A DNA stretch of 34,970 bases from an uncultured Bacteroidales bacterium (GCA_903913645.1 CAIWMA010000190.1:1-34970); one strand, 5' to 3'. Positions 26,629-34,629 are shown, counted from the stretch's first letter. Notes: generated from the letters alone by a model not told the origin. A program made the numbers and translations.

Positions 26629-27489
26629 ATGCTGCGTTCACTCGTAATTTTAGCTTTTTTAACGGCTGCTTTGAGTTCATGTAGTTTGCTCCCCCATAAG
26701 GCAAAAGACAAGGATAAAGCTTTCGCACGGGTAAACGACAAATACCTATACCGGGATGATTTGGTGAATGTTGTACCCGCTGGTACAGCTACTAATGACA
26801 GCCTAGAAATGACAGCAGCATATATAAATAACTGGGTGCGTCAGGAACTTTTGTTGAAACAGGCAGAAGATAACCTGGACGAAACCAATCGTGATTTTAC
26901 TGATCAGATTGAACAATACCGGAATTCTCTTATTATTTATGCGTACGAATCGGAACTGGTAAAGCAAAAGCTTGATACGGTAGTGCCGCAGTCTGAAATT
27001 GAAGAATACTATCAGAAAAATCAGAGTAATTTTTATCTCAGGGAAAACATTGTACTGGCAAGCTATGTGATTATCAGCAAAAATTCTCCGGTTGCTGCTA
27101 AGGCAAAAACGCTTTTATTGAGTAATCGTGATGCAGATAAGGAAAAACTTCAAACCCTTTGCCAGGAAAATAATTTGAATTTTTTAATCAACGATGGTAC
27201 GTGGATTTCTTTTGCTGATCTTTCACGAAAGATTCCACTCACAGTGGATGACCAGGAGGAATTTCTGCGAAAGAACAAGTACTTTGAGGTGAAGGATTCG
27301 ACAACAATGTATTATGTCGCTATTTCAGATTATAAAAGTAAAGAAAGCATCTCTCCACTCAATTTTGAAACTGAAAATATTCGCACTATCCTGCTCAATA
27401 AACGTAAAGCAGCCTTGCTGCAGCGAATGGAAGACGATTTGATCAGCAATGCTGTGAAACACAAAAAGTATGAAATATTCAAAAAATAA
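26629..27489 (+). CDS. SurA-N-like lipoprotein without an isomerase domain
   Basis: This 286-residue lipoprotein has a signal peptide ending in a lipobox (ALSSC, near residue 18). FARVNDKYLYRDDLVNVVP then resembles the start of SurA chaperone domains, followed by helical segments (INNWVRQELLLKQAE and YRNSLIIYAYESELV). The region from about 125 onward has lost the parvulin signatures (no GDLG or FGYH), so it is probably a chaperone without isomerase activity, or has a degenerate isomerase fold. It is six bases after the previous gene and 13 before the next, so it is firmly in the operon. Its exact role is inferred. Confidence 0.82.
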   Translation: MLRSLVILAFLTAALSSCSLLPHKAKDKDKAFARVNDKYLYRDDLVNVVPAGTATNDSLEMTAAYINNWVRQELLLKQAEDNLDETNRDFTDQIEQYRNSLIIYAYESELVKQKLDTVVPQSEIEEYYQKNQSNFYLRENIVLASYVIISKNSPVAAKAKTLLLSNRDADKEKLQTLCQENNLNFLINDGTWISFADLSRKIPLTVDDQEEFLRKNKYFEVKDSTTMYYVAISDYKSKESISPLNFETENIRTILLNKRKAALLQRMEDDLISNAVKHKKYEIFKK

Positions 27490-27502
27490 TCTCCGGATAC
27501 AC

Positions 27503-28864
27503 ATGATTAAAAGATTGATAGTGACGGCTTTACTGATATTACTGATAGGATCAGTATATCAGGCTAAGGCTCAAAATGAAAAAACAATTGATGAAATTGC
27601 TGCCCTTGTAGGAAGTCATCCTGTATTCTGGTCGGATGTGGAAGCTCAATATGCCCAGTCGAAAGCACAAGGAATGTCAGGAGATCCTTTTGCAATGCGT
27701 TGTGAAATTTTTGAAAACCTGGTTTTTCAGAAACTGCTGGTATACCAGGCCGAAACGGATAGCCTTGTAGTAAGCGACGGGCAAGTAGAAAGCGAGCTCG
27801 ACAGGCGCCTGCGTTATTATATTCAACAGTTTGGTTCGCAACAGAAACTTGAGGAGTTTTATGACAAATCACTCGAAGAATTTAAAAATGAACTACGCGA
27901 ACCTTTGAGGCTCGAATTGCTTTCGCAACAAGCTCAGGGAGCTATAGTTGAGAGTGTGAAAATGACACCCAACGAAACTAAAGAGTATTTTAACAGCCTC
28001 AAAGCCGATAGCATTCCTATCATCCCAACTGAATACGAGATAGGCCAGATTGTTAAAACACCAGTAGTCGGACCAGCTCAACTTAAGGAATCGAGGGAAA
28101 AGCTCCTGGCTTTAAGGGCACGCGTGGTAAAAGGTGAAAAATTCTCTACATTGGCTGTACTGTATTCTGAAGATCCTGGCTCGGCAGCTAAAGGTGGCGA
28201 ACTTGGATTGTTCAGCCGCGGGAGCATGGCCCCTGAATTTGAGTCGGCTGCTTTTAATCTTAAAAATAAAAATGATATTTCGGAGGTTATAAAAACAAAA
28301 TTCGGCTATCACCTTTTACAACTTATTGAACGTAAGGGAGACTTCGTGAATGTGAGGCATATACTTATAATACCTAAAGTTTCGCCCGACGACCTGGTTA
28401 TGGCTGCTGCCAAACTTGATAGTGTTGTTGATAAAGTTAGGGCCGACTCGTTAACTTTTGCAAAAGCAGTAGTGATGTATAGCGACGATCCGGGAAAAGT
28501 AAACGGAGGTTTGATTCAAAGCCAGTCATCAGGTAATACCCGTCTAGCTGCCGATGAACTGGACCCAAAGGTGTTTTTTGTTATAGATAAAATGAAACCA
28601 GGTGAAGTTTCATCAAGTGTACCATATACTACCGAAGACGGTACACAGGCGTATCGGGTTTTGTACCTGAAACTTCGCACTGACCCACACAGAGCTAATA
28701 TGAAGGATGATTATAATAAAATCCAGCAATGGGCGCTCGAAAATAAGAAAGCAAAAGTTATTGCAAAATGGATTGAAACAAAATCGAAGACTGCATATAT
28801 CCGTCTTGGCGATAAGTTTAAAACCTGCGATTTTAAGTACAACTGGACATTTACGGAGAAATAG
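27503..28864 (+). CDS. surA: SurA-type periplasmic chaperone/isomerase
   Basis: This 453-residue periplasmic outer-membrane protein chaperone has a signal peptide (about residues 1-23, ending AKAQ) and a SurA N-terminal domain with EIAALVGSHPVFWSDVE. The first parvulin domain (about 175-277) has YSEDPGSAAKGGELGLFSRGSM and FGYHLLQL. The second (about 283-393) has VRHILI, YSDDPGKVNGG and YRVLYLKL. The ORF also opens at an ATG at 27470, which overlaps the upstream gene by 20 bases and puts charged residues before the signal peptide, so the ATG at 27503 is preferred. It is third in the SurA-type series. A CCTAACTCC-type spacer separates it from moxR. Confidence 0.93.
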   Translation: MIKRLIVTALLILLIGSVYQAKAQNEKTIDEIAALVGSHPVFWSDVEAQYAQSKAQGMSGDPFAMRCEIFENLVFQKLLVYQAETDSLVVSDGQVESELDRRLRYYIQQFGSQQKLEEFYDKSLEEFKNELREPLRLELLSQQAQGAIVESVKMTPNETKEYFNSLKADSIPIIPTEYEIGQIVKTPVVGPAQLKESREKLLALRARVVKGEKFSTLAVLYSEDPGSAAKGGELGLFSRGSMAPEFESAAFNLKNKNDISEVIKTKFGYHLLQLIERKGDFVNVRHILIIPKVSPDDLVMAAAKLDSVVDKVRADSLTFAKAVVMYSDDPGKVNGGLIQSQSSGNTRLAADELDPKVFFVIDKMKPGEVSSSVPYTTEDGTQAYRVLYLKLRTDPHRANMKDDYNKIQQWALENKKAKVIAKWIETKSKTAYIRLGDKFKTCDFKYNWTFTEK

Positions 28865-28871
28865 GTACAGG

Positions 28872-28943
28872 TCAGGAGTTATTAGTTAATGGAAAATAGT
28901 TATTCGTTATTTCCTGAATCCTAACCCATAACACCTAACTCCT
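28872..28943 (+). repeat. CCTAACTCC-type intergenic tract with alternative pairings
   Basis: Degenerate GTTAATGG/CCTAACCC words fill the surA-moxR gap. The 5' segment TCAGGAGTTA (28872-28881) can pair either with TCCTGA (28912-28917) or with TAACTCCT (28936-28943). The pairings are mutually exclusive and could be chance in low-complexity DNA. Confidence 0.4.
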
Positions 28944-29004
28944 TAATATAAAGTAGTTTAGAATAACACGATTCTCCGGCAGAGTCTAGCAAAAATGCAC
29001 ATAT

Positions 29005-29973
29005 ATGATTCAATACAAATCAGATACCGAAGCGCTCAACGATTTTTCTGTAAAATATAATGCATTGCGTTCCGAAATCGGCAAAGTAATAGTAGGCCAG
29101 GATGAAATTGTAAAAACCCTGCTTATTGCTATTTTTTCGAGGGGTCATGCCCTGTTGGTTGGAGTTCCAGGACTGGCAAAAACATTGATGGTGAACACTC
29201 TTGCGCAGGTATTGGGCCTTACATACAGCCGTATACAGTTTACGCCCGACCTTATGCCTTCGGATATTATAGGTACTGAAATACTGGACCAGGAGCGAAA
29301 ATTTAAATTTATCCGCGGCCCTGTATTTGCCAATATCATACTTGCTGACGAAATCAACCGTACACCGCCTAAAACACAAAGCGCATTGCTTGAAGCTATG
29401 CAAGAAAAAGCAGTTACCGTTGCCGGTGTAAGTCATAAACTTGATGAACCATTTTTTGTTCTGGCTACCCAAAACCCGATAGAGCAGGAGGGAACCTATC
29501 CGTTGCCTGAAGCCCAGCTCGACAGGTTCATGTTTAATATATGGCTCAATTACCCTACATTTGAAGAGGAAATCCAGGTAGTGAAAAATACGACCACCAT
29601 GCACTCGGCTACGCTGAATGTAGTTCTCACGGCTGAAGAAATTAAATACTTCCAGGACCTGATACGCCGTATCCCCGTGGCTGATAATGTATATCAATAT
29701 GCAGTTAAGCTTGCTTCGCTAACTCGTCCGGGAACCTCATTAGCTCATCCCTGGGCTAATAACTATCTTACCTGGGGCGCTGGCCCACGTGCCTCGCAAT
29801 ACCTTATCCTGGGCGCTAAATGTCACGCAGCCGTTACTGGCAAATACTCACCTGATATTGCAGATGTGCAAGTTGTTGCAACTTCAATACTCCGCCATCG
29901 GTTTGTGCGAAACTACAAAGCTGAAGCCGAAGGGATTAAAGAAGAGGATATTGTAAATGAGTTACTGAAATAA
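29005..29973 (+). CDS. MoxR-family AAA+ ATPase
   Basis: This cytoplasmic AAA+ ATPase of the MoxR type usually works with von Willebrand factor A (VWA) proteins in maturation or stress responses. Walker A GVPGLAKT is at residues 53-60, Walker B IILADEINR at 111-119, and sensor I ATQNPIEQEGTYPLPEAQLDRF follows. The 322-residue length is normal. In Bacteroidota moxR is generally followed by DUF58 and VWA (Bat) genes, but here a peroxiredoxin with its own promoter comes next. It is an orphan at this place, and the partners must be elsewhere. Confidence 0.93.
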   Translation: MIQYKSDTEALNDFSVKYNALRSEIGKVIVGQDEIVKTLLIAIFSRGHALLVGVPGLAKTLMVNTLAQVLGLTYSRIQFTPDLMPSDIIGTEILDQERKFKFIRGPVFANIILADEINRTPPKTQSALLEAMQEKAVTVAGVSHKLDEPFFVLATQNPIEQEGTYPLPEAQLDRFMFNIWLNYPTFEEEIQVVKNTTTMHSATLNVVLTAEEIKYFQDLIRRIPVADNVYQYAVKLASLTRPGTSLAHPWANNYLTWGAGPRASQYLILGAKCHAAVTGKYSPDIADVQVVATSILRHRFVRNYKAEAEGIKEEDIVNELLK

Positions 29974-30111
29974 TGTTTGTCTTGTTAAATTATAAGTAAT
30001 CGGTTTCGTTCAGATGCTGGTTTTTATTTGCAGTAATATGAACAAATATTATCATTTAACAGTTTTTATATAACGCTTTTACCAGTGACACTTATTCGGG
30101 CAAAATGTGTT

Positions 30112-30119
30112 TATCTTTG
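30112..30119 (+). promoter_or_regulatory. -7 element of the peroxiredoxin gene
   Basis: TATCTTTG followed by C fits TAnnTTTG, 40 bases before the ATG at 30160. No OxyR-like palindrome is recognisable. Confidence 0.6.
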
Positions 30120-30159
30120 CAAAAAAAATAGTTGAACCAATAAAAAAACAATAAATAAA

Positions 30160-30795
30160 ATGGCTGTATTAGTAGGAAAAAAAGCGCCTCAATTCGAGGC
30201 AGATGCCGTTATCAATGGTGGCGAGTTTGTTGAAAAATTCTCTCTTGCCCAATATATAGGCAAAAAACATGTAATATTTTTCTTTTATCCCCTCGATTTC
30301 ACTTTCGTTTGTCCAACCGAAATCATAGCATTTCAGGATAAACTGGCCGAATTCGAAAAACGTAATGTACAGGTTGTAGGCTGTTCGGTTGACAGCAAAT
30401 TCTCACATTGGGCATGGCTCAATACCGAAAAGAATGCCGGTGGTATTAAAGGAGTTACTTTCCCTCTGGTATCTGATCTTTCAAAAACCATATCCGAAAA
30501 CTTCGATGTACTTGCAGGTGAATGGGAATATGACGAGGATGAAGATTATGTGGAATTCAATGGTGATGCCGTTGCATACCGTGGTTTATTCCTGATTGAC
30601 AAACAAGGAGTTGTCCGCCACCAGGTTGTTAACGATCTTCCATTGGGCCGTAGCGTTGCCGAAGCCCTTCGCATGGTTGATGCACTCCAGTTTTTTGAAG
30701 AAAACGGTGAAGTTTGCCCTGCCGACTGGCACAAAGGCGATGATGGAATGAAAGCTACTTCTGACGGCGTTGCTGAATACCTGAGCAAACACTAA
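30160..30795 (+). CDS. 2-Cys peroxiredoxin (AhpC/Prx1 family) with acidic insert
   Basis: It reduces hydrogen peroxide and alkyl hydroperoxides through paired cysteines. The peroxidatic Cys51 is in FTFVCPTE and the resolving Cys186 in GEVCPADW. Active-site Pro44 and Thr48 are visible in FYPLDFTF. At 211 residues it is longer than AhpC (about 187). Part of the difference is an acidic insert, EWEYDEDEDYVEFNG (about 121-135), before the VAYRGLF strand. The C-terminus ends VAEYLSKH, as in typical 2-Cys Prx1 enzymes, and no AhpF reductase gene is next to it. It has its own promoter and a strong terminator, so it is a single-gene unit. Confidence 0.95.
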   Translation: MAVLVGKKAPQFEADAVINGGEFVEKFSLAQYIGKKHVIFFFYPLDFTFVCPTEIIAFQDKLAEFEKRNVQVVGCSVDSKFSHWAWLNTEKNAGGIKGVTFPLVSDLSKTISENFDVLAGEWEYDEDEDYVEFNGDAVAYRGLFLIDKQGVVRHQVVNDLPLGRSVAEALRMVDALQFFEENGEVCPADWHKGDDGMKATSDGVAEYLSKH

Positions 30796-30817
30796 AATTG
30801 TTCCAAACAGAAATAAG

Positions 30818-30843
30818 AACCGGCCTTGAGCCGGTTTTTTTTT
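30818..30843 (+). terminator. Rho-independent terminator of the peroxiredoxin gene
   Basis: Arms AACCGGC (30818-30824) and GCCGGTT (30830-30836) flank the loop CTTGA and run into nine T residues, 22 bases after the stop. Confidence 0.93.
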
Positions 30844-30925
30844 ATTTTATCACATATGTAAGCAGGAGATGCATTTCCATAATAATCAGATAATTGAGTG
30901 TATTCAGGAAATTTTTATACCTGGC

Positions 30926-31741
30926 TCAGAAATTATCAGCCAGTTTTCTTAATTCAGCAAGTTGCCCGTCAGTAAATGATTCCGGGACAAAATCAGCAGA
31001 GCGGCACAAAAAGTAAATTTTGGCGGATTTGGCTAGTATATCAATTAAATCAAACGTATCGGCAACACTTTTCCCTATTGCAAAAACGCCATGTTTCTCC
31101 CACATTGCCACGTCATGGTTTTGAAGAGATTTTATGGTTTCTGTTGCTATTTCTATAGATCCGGGAAGGCGATACGGCACAAAACCTACACCTTTGGGGA
31201 CGAATATCACAGTTTCGGGATGCATGCTCCACAATAATTTATTCAATACATCCTCATCACAGAATTGCTTCGCATGGGTAAGCGTCACCAAATCGTGTGC
31301 GTGGGTGTGCATTACAACTTTTTCCATGCTTTCCCGTTCAGCAATCATTTGATGAATTCCAAGGTGCGTTGGGAGTTCCGATGTTGGCAGAAAGTTTTCA
31401 CCATCCATTTTTTGTGAAATAATCCAGTAGCCGCTTGCATTGTCATTCAGTTTGAGAATTAATGCATTTTTCATTGGTTTTCGTGTTAGGTCACGCATCC
31501 GTTTGCCTGTACCAGTAACAAAAAATAAATTACCAGCCAGTTTTGAATAGGATACCTGCAGCCCATAAAAAGGGAATGTACTGTACTCAGAAATCTCAGG
31601 TTGGTATACATCGGTAATATTTACAGAAATATTGCTTGCATTTCGTTCGGCCCATCCACGTTGCCACAGGTATCCGGCAATTTCTGCTGTTTCACGGATT
31701 ATATTCTTAAGGTCTTTGTTTTTGTGGATAAATGCTTTCAT
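30926..31741 (-). CDS. rhaD: Rhamnulose-1-phosphate aldolase (class II aldolase)
   Basis: This zinc aldolase splits L-rhamnulose-1-phosphate into dihydroxyacetone phosphate and L-lactaldehyde. It aligns end to end with E. coli RhaD from memory: GWAERNASN near residue 29, the PTSELPTH block with catalytic Glu122, zinc ligands His145 and His147 in MHTHAH, and His217 in EKHGVF. The 271-residue length matches. Related class II aldolases (FucA, AraD) are shorter, and the PTSELPTH context favours RhaD. No rhaA, rhaB or transporter gene is nearby, so it is an orphan here. It diverges from aqpZ. Confidence 0.9.
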   Translation of the reverse strand: MKAFIHKNKDLKNIIRETAEIAGYLWQRGWAERNASNISVNITDVYQPEISEYSTFPFYGLQVSYSKLAGNLFFVTGTGKRMRDLTRKPMKNALILKLNDNASGYWIISQKMDGENFLPTSELPTHLGIHQMIAERESMEKVVMHTHAHDLVTLTHAKQFCDEDVLNKLLWSMHPETVIFVPKGVGFVPYRLPGSIEIATETIKSLQNHDVAMWEKHGVFAIGKSVADTFDLIDILAKSAKIYFLCRSADFVPESFTDGQLAELRKLADNF

Positions 31742-31820
31742 ATTATTGAGTTTTCAAAAATGTTTAGAACTGTTTATTTATGCAATTTGAGCGCGCGAAT
31801 ATCGAGATGGAATGTAAAAA

Positions 31821-31828
31821 CAAAGATA
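31821..31828 (-). promoter_or_regulatory. -7 element of rhaD
   Basis: The minus strand reads TATCTTTG, matching TAnnTTTG, 80 bases before the rhaD start. No sugar-regulator operator is recognisable in the divergent region. Confidence 0.5.
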
Positions 31829-31883
31829 CCTTTTTTGCATTCTGATTTAAAAATGAAACGGCATTAAACCTTTTCATACAAAG

Positions 31884-31917
31884 TTTGTTTTCGAACATAG
31901 GTAAATTATTATATTTG
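31884..31917 (+). promoter_or_regulatory. aqpZ promoter
   Basis: TTTG (31884-31887) and TATATTTG (31910-31917) are 22 bases apart, matching both boxes of the Bacteroidota sigma consensus. The ATG is at 31939. Confidence 0.75.
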
Positions 31918-31938
31918 TATAACCTTAAAATTCTTCCT

Positions 31939-32646
31939 ATGAAAAAATATCTAGCTGAATTAATCGGAACCTTTAGTTTAGTGCTATTCGGTTGCGGGGC
32001 GGCAGTAATTGCCGGAACCAGTCAAGTTGGCCCGAGTGGCATTGGCTTATTAGGGATTGCCATTGCATTTGGTTTTGCCGTTGTTGCAATGGCATACGCA
32101 ATTGGTGGAATATCCGGATGTCATATTAATCCTGCTGTTACGGTGGGCGTTTTAGTAGCTGGTCGTATGACCGGTAAAGATGCTGTGGGCTATATTTTAG
32201 CTCAGTTAATTGGTGCTACTATTGGTGCAGGCGTTTTGTACCTGATAGTAAGTGGTCAGAATGGTTGGCTGATGTCTGAATGGGGACTTGGCTCCAACGG
32301 TTGGGGCGAAGGCTACCTGGGCAATTACAATGCAACCAGTGCGTTTATTGCTGAAGCAGTATTCACCTGTCTTTTCCTTTTTGTAATACTGGCTGTTACA
32401 TCGAAATACGGTAACTCCACCATGGCAGGACTGGCAATCGGCGTTACACTTATGCTGATTCACTTAGTTGTAATTCCTGTCACAGGTACTTCCGTAAATC
32501 CTGCCCGCAGCTTTGGGCCGGCTCTGTTTGCAGGTGGAAAAGCTTTATCGCAGTTATGGCTGTTTTTTGTAGCACCTATTCTAGGTGCAATTGTTGCCGC
32601 CCTGATATGGAAATATGGCTTTGAAACTGAGGATAAAAAAGCCTGA
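31939..32646 (+). CDS. aqpZ: Aquaporin Z-type water channel
   Basis: This inner-membrane water channel of the MIP family has two NPA half-helices: GCHINPAVTVG and TSVNPARSFGPALF. The selectivity filter seems that of a water-specific channel: His in LIHLVVIPVTGTSVNPAR, the Thr of GTS and Arg after NPA, as in E. coli AqpZ (a small and basic set rather than a glycerol-type filter). There are six hydrophobic helices. The loop after helix 3 (about SGQNGWLMSEWGLGSNGWGEG) is glycine- and tryptophan-rich and longer than usual. The ORF also opens at a TTG at 31885 inside the promoter; the ATG at 31939 is correct. Confidence 0.95.
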   Translation: MKKYLAELIGTFSLVLFGCGAAVIAGTSQVGPSGIGLLGIAIAFGFAVVAMAYAIGGISGCHINPAVTVGVLVAGRMTGKDAVGYILAQLIGATIGAGVLYLIVSGQNGWLMSEWGLGSNGWGEGYLGNYNATSAFIAEAVFTCLFLFVILAVTSKYGNSTMAGLAIGVTLMLIHLVVIPVTGTSVNPARSFGPALFAGGKALSQLWLFFVAPILGAIVAALIWKYGFETEDKKA

Positions 32647-32676
32647 TTCCTGTTCAAAAAACTGCAACAGAAATCT

Positions 32677-32708
32677 AAAAAGCTATCTTTGACCAGTTAG
32701 CTTTTTTT
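32677..32708. terminator. Bidirectional terminator between aqpZ and the HExxH gene
   Basis: AAAAAGCTA (32677-32685) and TAGCTTTTT (32698-32706) form a 9-bp stem with a 12-base loop, with T runs in both directions. It serves the convergent genes and overlaps the stop codon of the minus-strand gene. Confidence 0.8.
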
Positions 32709-33135
32709 AGTTTGAAGGAGATATAACTCTACCAAGTCTGTCCGCCCAGTTTTCGGGAAAGCCATTGAAATAGTTTTTCCAGTTTTGACCATATTTTTTG
32801 AGGTACCATTTCCGATAAAGGACCCTAGCCACCGATGTAATTCCTACAACAAAGAGATAAACAGGTCCAAGCATAGCTGATTGCCTTGCGTGTCCATATT
32901 CATGCATACGGCAGTCGTTTTTCAAGTGTGGAAACCTATTACCTTTTTGCGTCCAGAAAATGAACCATCCCAGGCTCACTCCGGTTTCTGTCGTTTCAAT
33001 GAACAAGCGATGTTTTTCCTGTTCTGTGGTTACTTTCAATCGCTTTATTTTCATAATTAAATAGACCATTAATCCCATCAGGTTTTGAGGAAGTTCCCAG
33101 ATAAAAAGGAAGGAAAGAATCAGTATTTTTAACAT
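32707..33135 (-). CDS. Small membrane protein with HExxH zinc motif
   Basis: This 142-residue protein starts with a hydrophobic stretch (about 1-29). Its core holds CRMHEYGHARQS, an HExxH zinc-protease motif (His78, Glu79, His82). A second hydrophobic segment follows (about 89-104). The tail has GFPENWADRLGRV, where Glu128 could be the third zinc ligand. It is shorter than any classical metalloprotease I know; similar short Bacteroidota proteins seem to exist but have no assigned function. It lies 61 bases after the S37-like peptidase on the same strand, so a joint transcript is likely. A proteolytic role is inferred from the motif only. Confidence 0.8.
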   Translation of the reverse strand: MLKILILSFLFIWELPQNLMGLMVYLIMKIKRLKVTTEQEKHRLFIETTETGVSLGWFIFWTQKGNRFPHLKNDCRMHEYGHARQSAMLGPVYLFVVGITSVARVLYRKWYLKKYGQNWKNYFNGFPENWADRLGRVISPSN

Positions 33136-33196
33136 TTTATCATTCTTTAAAATAACACTGATTCATGAGTTAAATTCAAGGATTTAGGCTAATCCA

Positions 33197-34480
33197 TTAT
33201 TCGATTTTCATGTCAAGCCATTTCTCGAGTGTATCGGTTACTAGTTTTTGCTGTTCTAGGCTAAGCGTTTCTATATGTGCGCCGTGAGTTCCACCAGCCT
33301 GAACCATTTTTAGACTTCCGCTTCCCGGTTTTATTTTTGCTGCCGTTGAGCCCCAGGGGTCAGCTTCGCCATAAATATAAATCATGTGCTGGGGATTGCT
33401 CGCGATGAATTTCTTCAGTTTTTCCTGGTAGGTAGGATCCCAGACAATTGTTGCATCCTTTGGCACAAAAGCGGAATTAGGATAATCCTTGTTTTTCAGA
33501 TATTTCCTAAAAGGCTTTTCATTGTATTCGTAATAACCAAGCTGAGTATAGAATTGGTAATTTGCTGCCGCATAAGTATTTGCTGCTTCGGTATACCAGA
33601 AAGGCGGCACAATGCGAACCAGGAATTTTCCCATTTTTTCAGGTGAAGTAGTTTTCAGATCCGGAAGTTTTGTTTCGTCGGCAGTATATTGCCAAAATGA
33701 AAATGGGAACTCAAGTACGGAATAATCATACGCAGACTCGTCATCTATAGTTGTGAATTTGAAGCCGGCTTTATTCGCTATCTTTTGCCATTCGGGTAAC
33801 ACTGTGCTTTTATTCTTCAATAGGTAAACCTGTATATCCTTGATATGTTTCCGCTGTTCCTTGGTACCAACCCTTTTAAAATGATCATCAATTCGCGGGT
33901 CAAGTCTTGAATAATTGATAGGCGCAACGTACGGAATTGTCACATCCACATCATCGGGATAAAAAACCTTGTATTCGGTTGCCGTTTGTCCACCTTTGCT
34001 TACGCCGGTTGCTACCCATTTTCCTGTGTAAAACTTGCCAAAGAGGTCGCGGATATAATGGTAATCACCAGCATCCTGTTCGGCAGTCAGGTATTTCCAG
34101 TCTACAGGGCTGGGAGTCGAAGGTCCGAAATAGCGATGTTCTACATACAATTGATTGGCATTTAGAAGCTTGGTTGGTTCCGACATAGTATTTGATGAAA
34201 CCCATTCTGTCCCATATCCTTCGGTTTCCATTACAGTTGGTTTGCCGGTCCCTTCGTAGCCAACATAAATCCGCTGTTTAAAAGTAGGGCCATTCGGATT
34301 GTTATGATCAACTGCCTGAGGAAGCATAATGATGTAAAACTCTTTAAAAGCTGTTGTATCTTTCTTTTGAATTTCTATACCGGGGATGGCTTTCAGGAAT
34401 TTATAGATTTCACTCTCCTGCGCGAGCGTAAAAAATGGCAGAAGGACAAATACGAAAAGCAGAATTCTTATTGATTTCAT
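33197..34480 (-). CDS. Secreted S37/S28-like serine aminopeptidase
   Basis: This is a secreted alpha/beta-hydrolase peptidase of the S37 (PS-10) or closely related S28 group, which release peptides from N-termini, often with a preference around proline. The signal peptide ends near residue 20 (FFTLAQ). Ser161 in GVSKGGQT is the nucleophile, Asp374 in YGEADPWGS the acid, and His399 or His402 in GTHGAHIE the base. EHRYFGPSTP and ETEGYGTEW are further family blocks. The 427-residue length fits. A -7 element lies just upstream, and the small HExxH gene follows downstream. The exact specificity cannot be read. Confidence 0.88.
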   Translation of the reverse strand: MKSIRILLFVFVLLPFFTLAQESEIYKFLKAIPGIEIQKKDTTAFKEFYIIMLPQAVDHNNPNGPTFKQRIYVGYEGTGKPTVMETEGYGTEWVSSNTMSEPTKLLNANQLYVEHRYFGPSTPSPVDWKYLTAEQDAGDYHYIRDLFGKFYTGKWVATGVSKGGQTATEYKVFYPDDVDVTIPYVAPINYSRLDPRIDDHFKRVGTKEQRKHIKDIQVYLLKNKSTVLPEWQKIANKAGFKFTTIDDESAYDYSVLEFPFSFWQYTADETKLPDLKTTSPEKMGKFLVRIVPPFWYTEAANTYAAANYQFYTQLGYYEYNEKPFRKYLKNKDYPNSAFVPKDATIVWDPTYQEKLKKFIASNPQHMIYIYGEADPWGSTAAKIKPGSGSLKMVQAGGTHGAHIETLSLEQQKLVTDTLEKWLDMKIE

Positions 34481-34506
34481 CGGAGTTTATTTTTATTTAT
34501 TTGATG

Positions 34507-34514
34507 CAAAAATA
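34507..34514 (-). promoter_or_regulatory. -7 element of the S37-like peptidase gene
   Basis: The minus strand reads TATTTTTG, matching TAnnTTTG, 26 bases before the start. No -33 box is visible. Confidence 0.45.
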
Positions 34515-34561
34515 TTCATTTCATTCGAACGTTTGGAAAGAAAGTAAAATCACTTTTTTGA

Positions 34562-34569
34562 TAACTTTG
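34562..34569 (+). promoter_or_regulatory. -7 element of the HD-domain gene
   Basis: TAACTTTG followed by C matches TAnnTTTG 60 bases before the ATG at 34630. A TTTG at 34532-34535 is 26 bases upstream, a little too far for an ideal -33 box. Confidence 0.5.
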
Positions 34570-34601
34570 CTGAATTAGTTTGAATACAAAAGTTCCAATC
34601 A

Positions 34602-34622
34602 CTAAATCCTAAATCCTAAACC
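34602..34622 (+). repeat. CTAAATC 7-mer tandem repeat, three units
   Basis: CTAAATC is repeated at 34602 and 34609, with a third unit at 34616 (CTAAACC). It lies in the leader of the HD-domain gene, seven bases before the ATG. Confidence 0.8.
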
Positions 34623-34629
34623 CAGCCTT

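Noticed and set aside
27470-27502. Upstream ATG start for surA
   Set aside because: It overlaps the previous gene and puts charged residues before an otherwise typical signal peptide.
29020-29697. 225-codon minus-strand ORF across moxR
   Set aside because: It lies antisense within moxR, whose protein has clear Walker motifs. The antisense translation has no family likeness and unnatural composition.
31885-31938. Upstream TTG start for aqpZ
   Set aside because: It would lie within the TTTG/TATATTTG promoter, and the ATG at 31939 gives the standard aquaporin N-terminus.
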